This document shows positions 5,527 to 5,563 of a DNA stretch of 5,563 nucleotides, one piece after another. Position 1 is the stretch's first letter, and each line of letters begins with the position of its first letter. The stretch comes from an uncultured Mycoplasmatota bacterium (GTDB taxonomy: Bacteria > Bacillota_I > Bacilli_A > RF39 > UBA660). The stretch is from NCBI GenBank assembly GCA_900553435.1, contig USDC01000056.1, positions 1 to 5,563 of the forward strand. The letters are read 5' to 3'. The notes beneath the pieces were generated by a model. It made no database searches. It was given only the letters and a program-made list of their open reading frames with translations, and was not told where the DNA came from. Both the position numbers and the translations under genes were made by a program.

Positions 5527-5563
5527 CAATGAGCCTTTATAAAAACCAATTATCTCATATTTC

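Overview
The window is a very AT-rich stretch in which every credible gene lies on the minus strand. The standard genetic code fits: TGA serves as a stop, ending dusB, and TGG encodes Trp. A T-box riboswitch, Bacillota-type sigma-A promoters, purine-rich Shine-Dalgarno sites and a dusB/lysS neighbourhood (dusB lies just upstream of lysS in Bacillus) all point to a low-GC member of the Bacillota, perhaps an uncultured gut Bacilli or Erysipelotrichia-like lineage. The lineage is inference.

In transcription order, from the right-hand end: (1) a 217-codon unrecognised protein with one hydrophobic N-terminal segment, whose frame stays open to the window edge; (2) an intergenic region with a perfect 10-bp dyad next to a sigma-A promoter; (3) a secreted or membrane-anchored protein of 328 residues made of four Cys-pair modules at a 74-77 residue period, ending in an intrinsic terminator whose stem spans the stop codon; (4) dusB, a tRNA dihydrouridine synthase, overlapping by 4 nt (5) an RDD-family membrane protein; (6) a sigma-A promoter starting at the first base after the RDD stop codon, followed by a T-box leader whose specifier reads as lysine; (7) lysS, a complete class II lysyl-tRNA synthetase, ending in an AT-rich terminator hairpin; (8) a short intergenic region with a strong promoter covered by two perfect dyads; (9) the first 77 codons of an unrecognised gene running off the left edge.

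The centre of the window is tRNA biology: dusB modifies tRNA, and lysS charges tRNA-Lys under control of a leader that senses uncharged tRNA-Lys. The RDD gene is translationally coupled to dusB. The outer genes are accessory and unrecognised. I see no mobile element, CRISPR array, rRNA or tRNA gene. The least explained parts are the Cys-pair repeat protein, the double-dyad promoter at the left and the unrecognised gene at the right edge.
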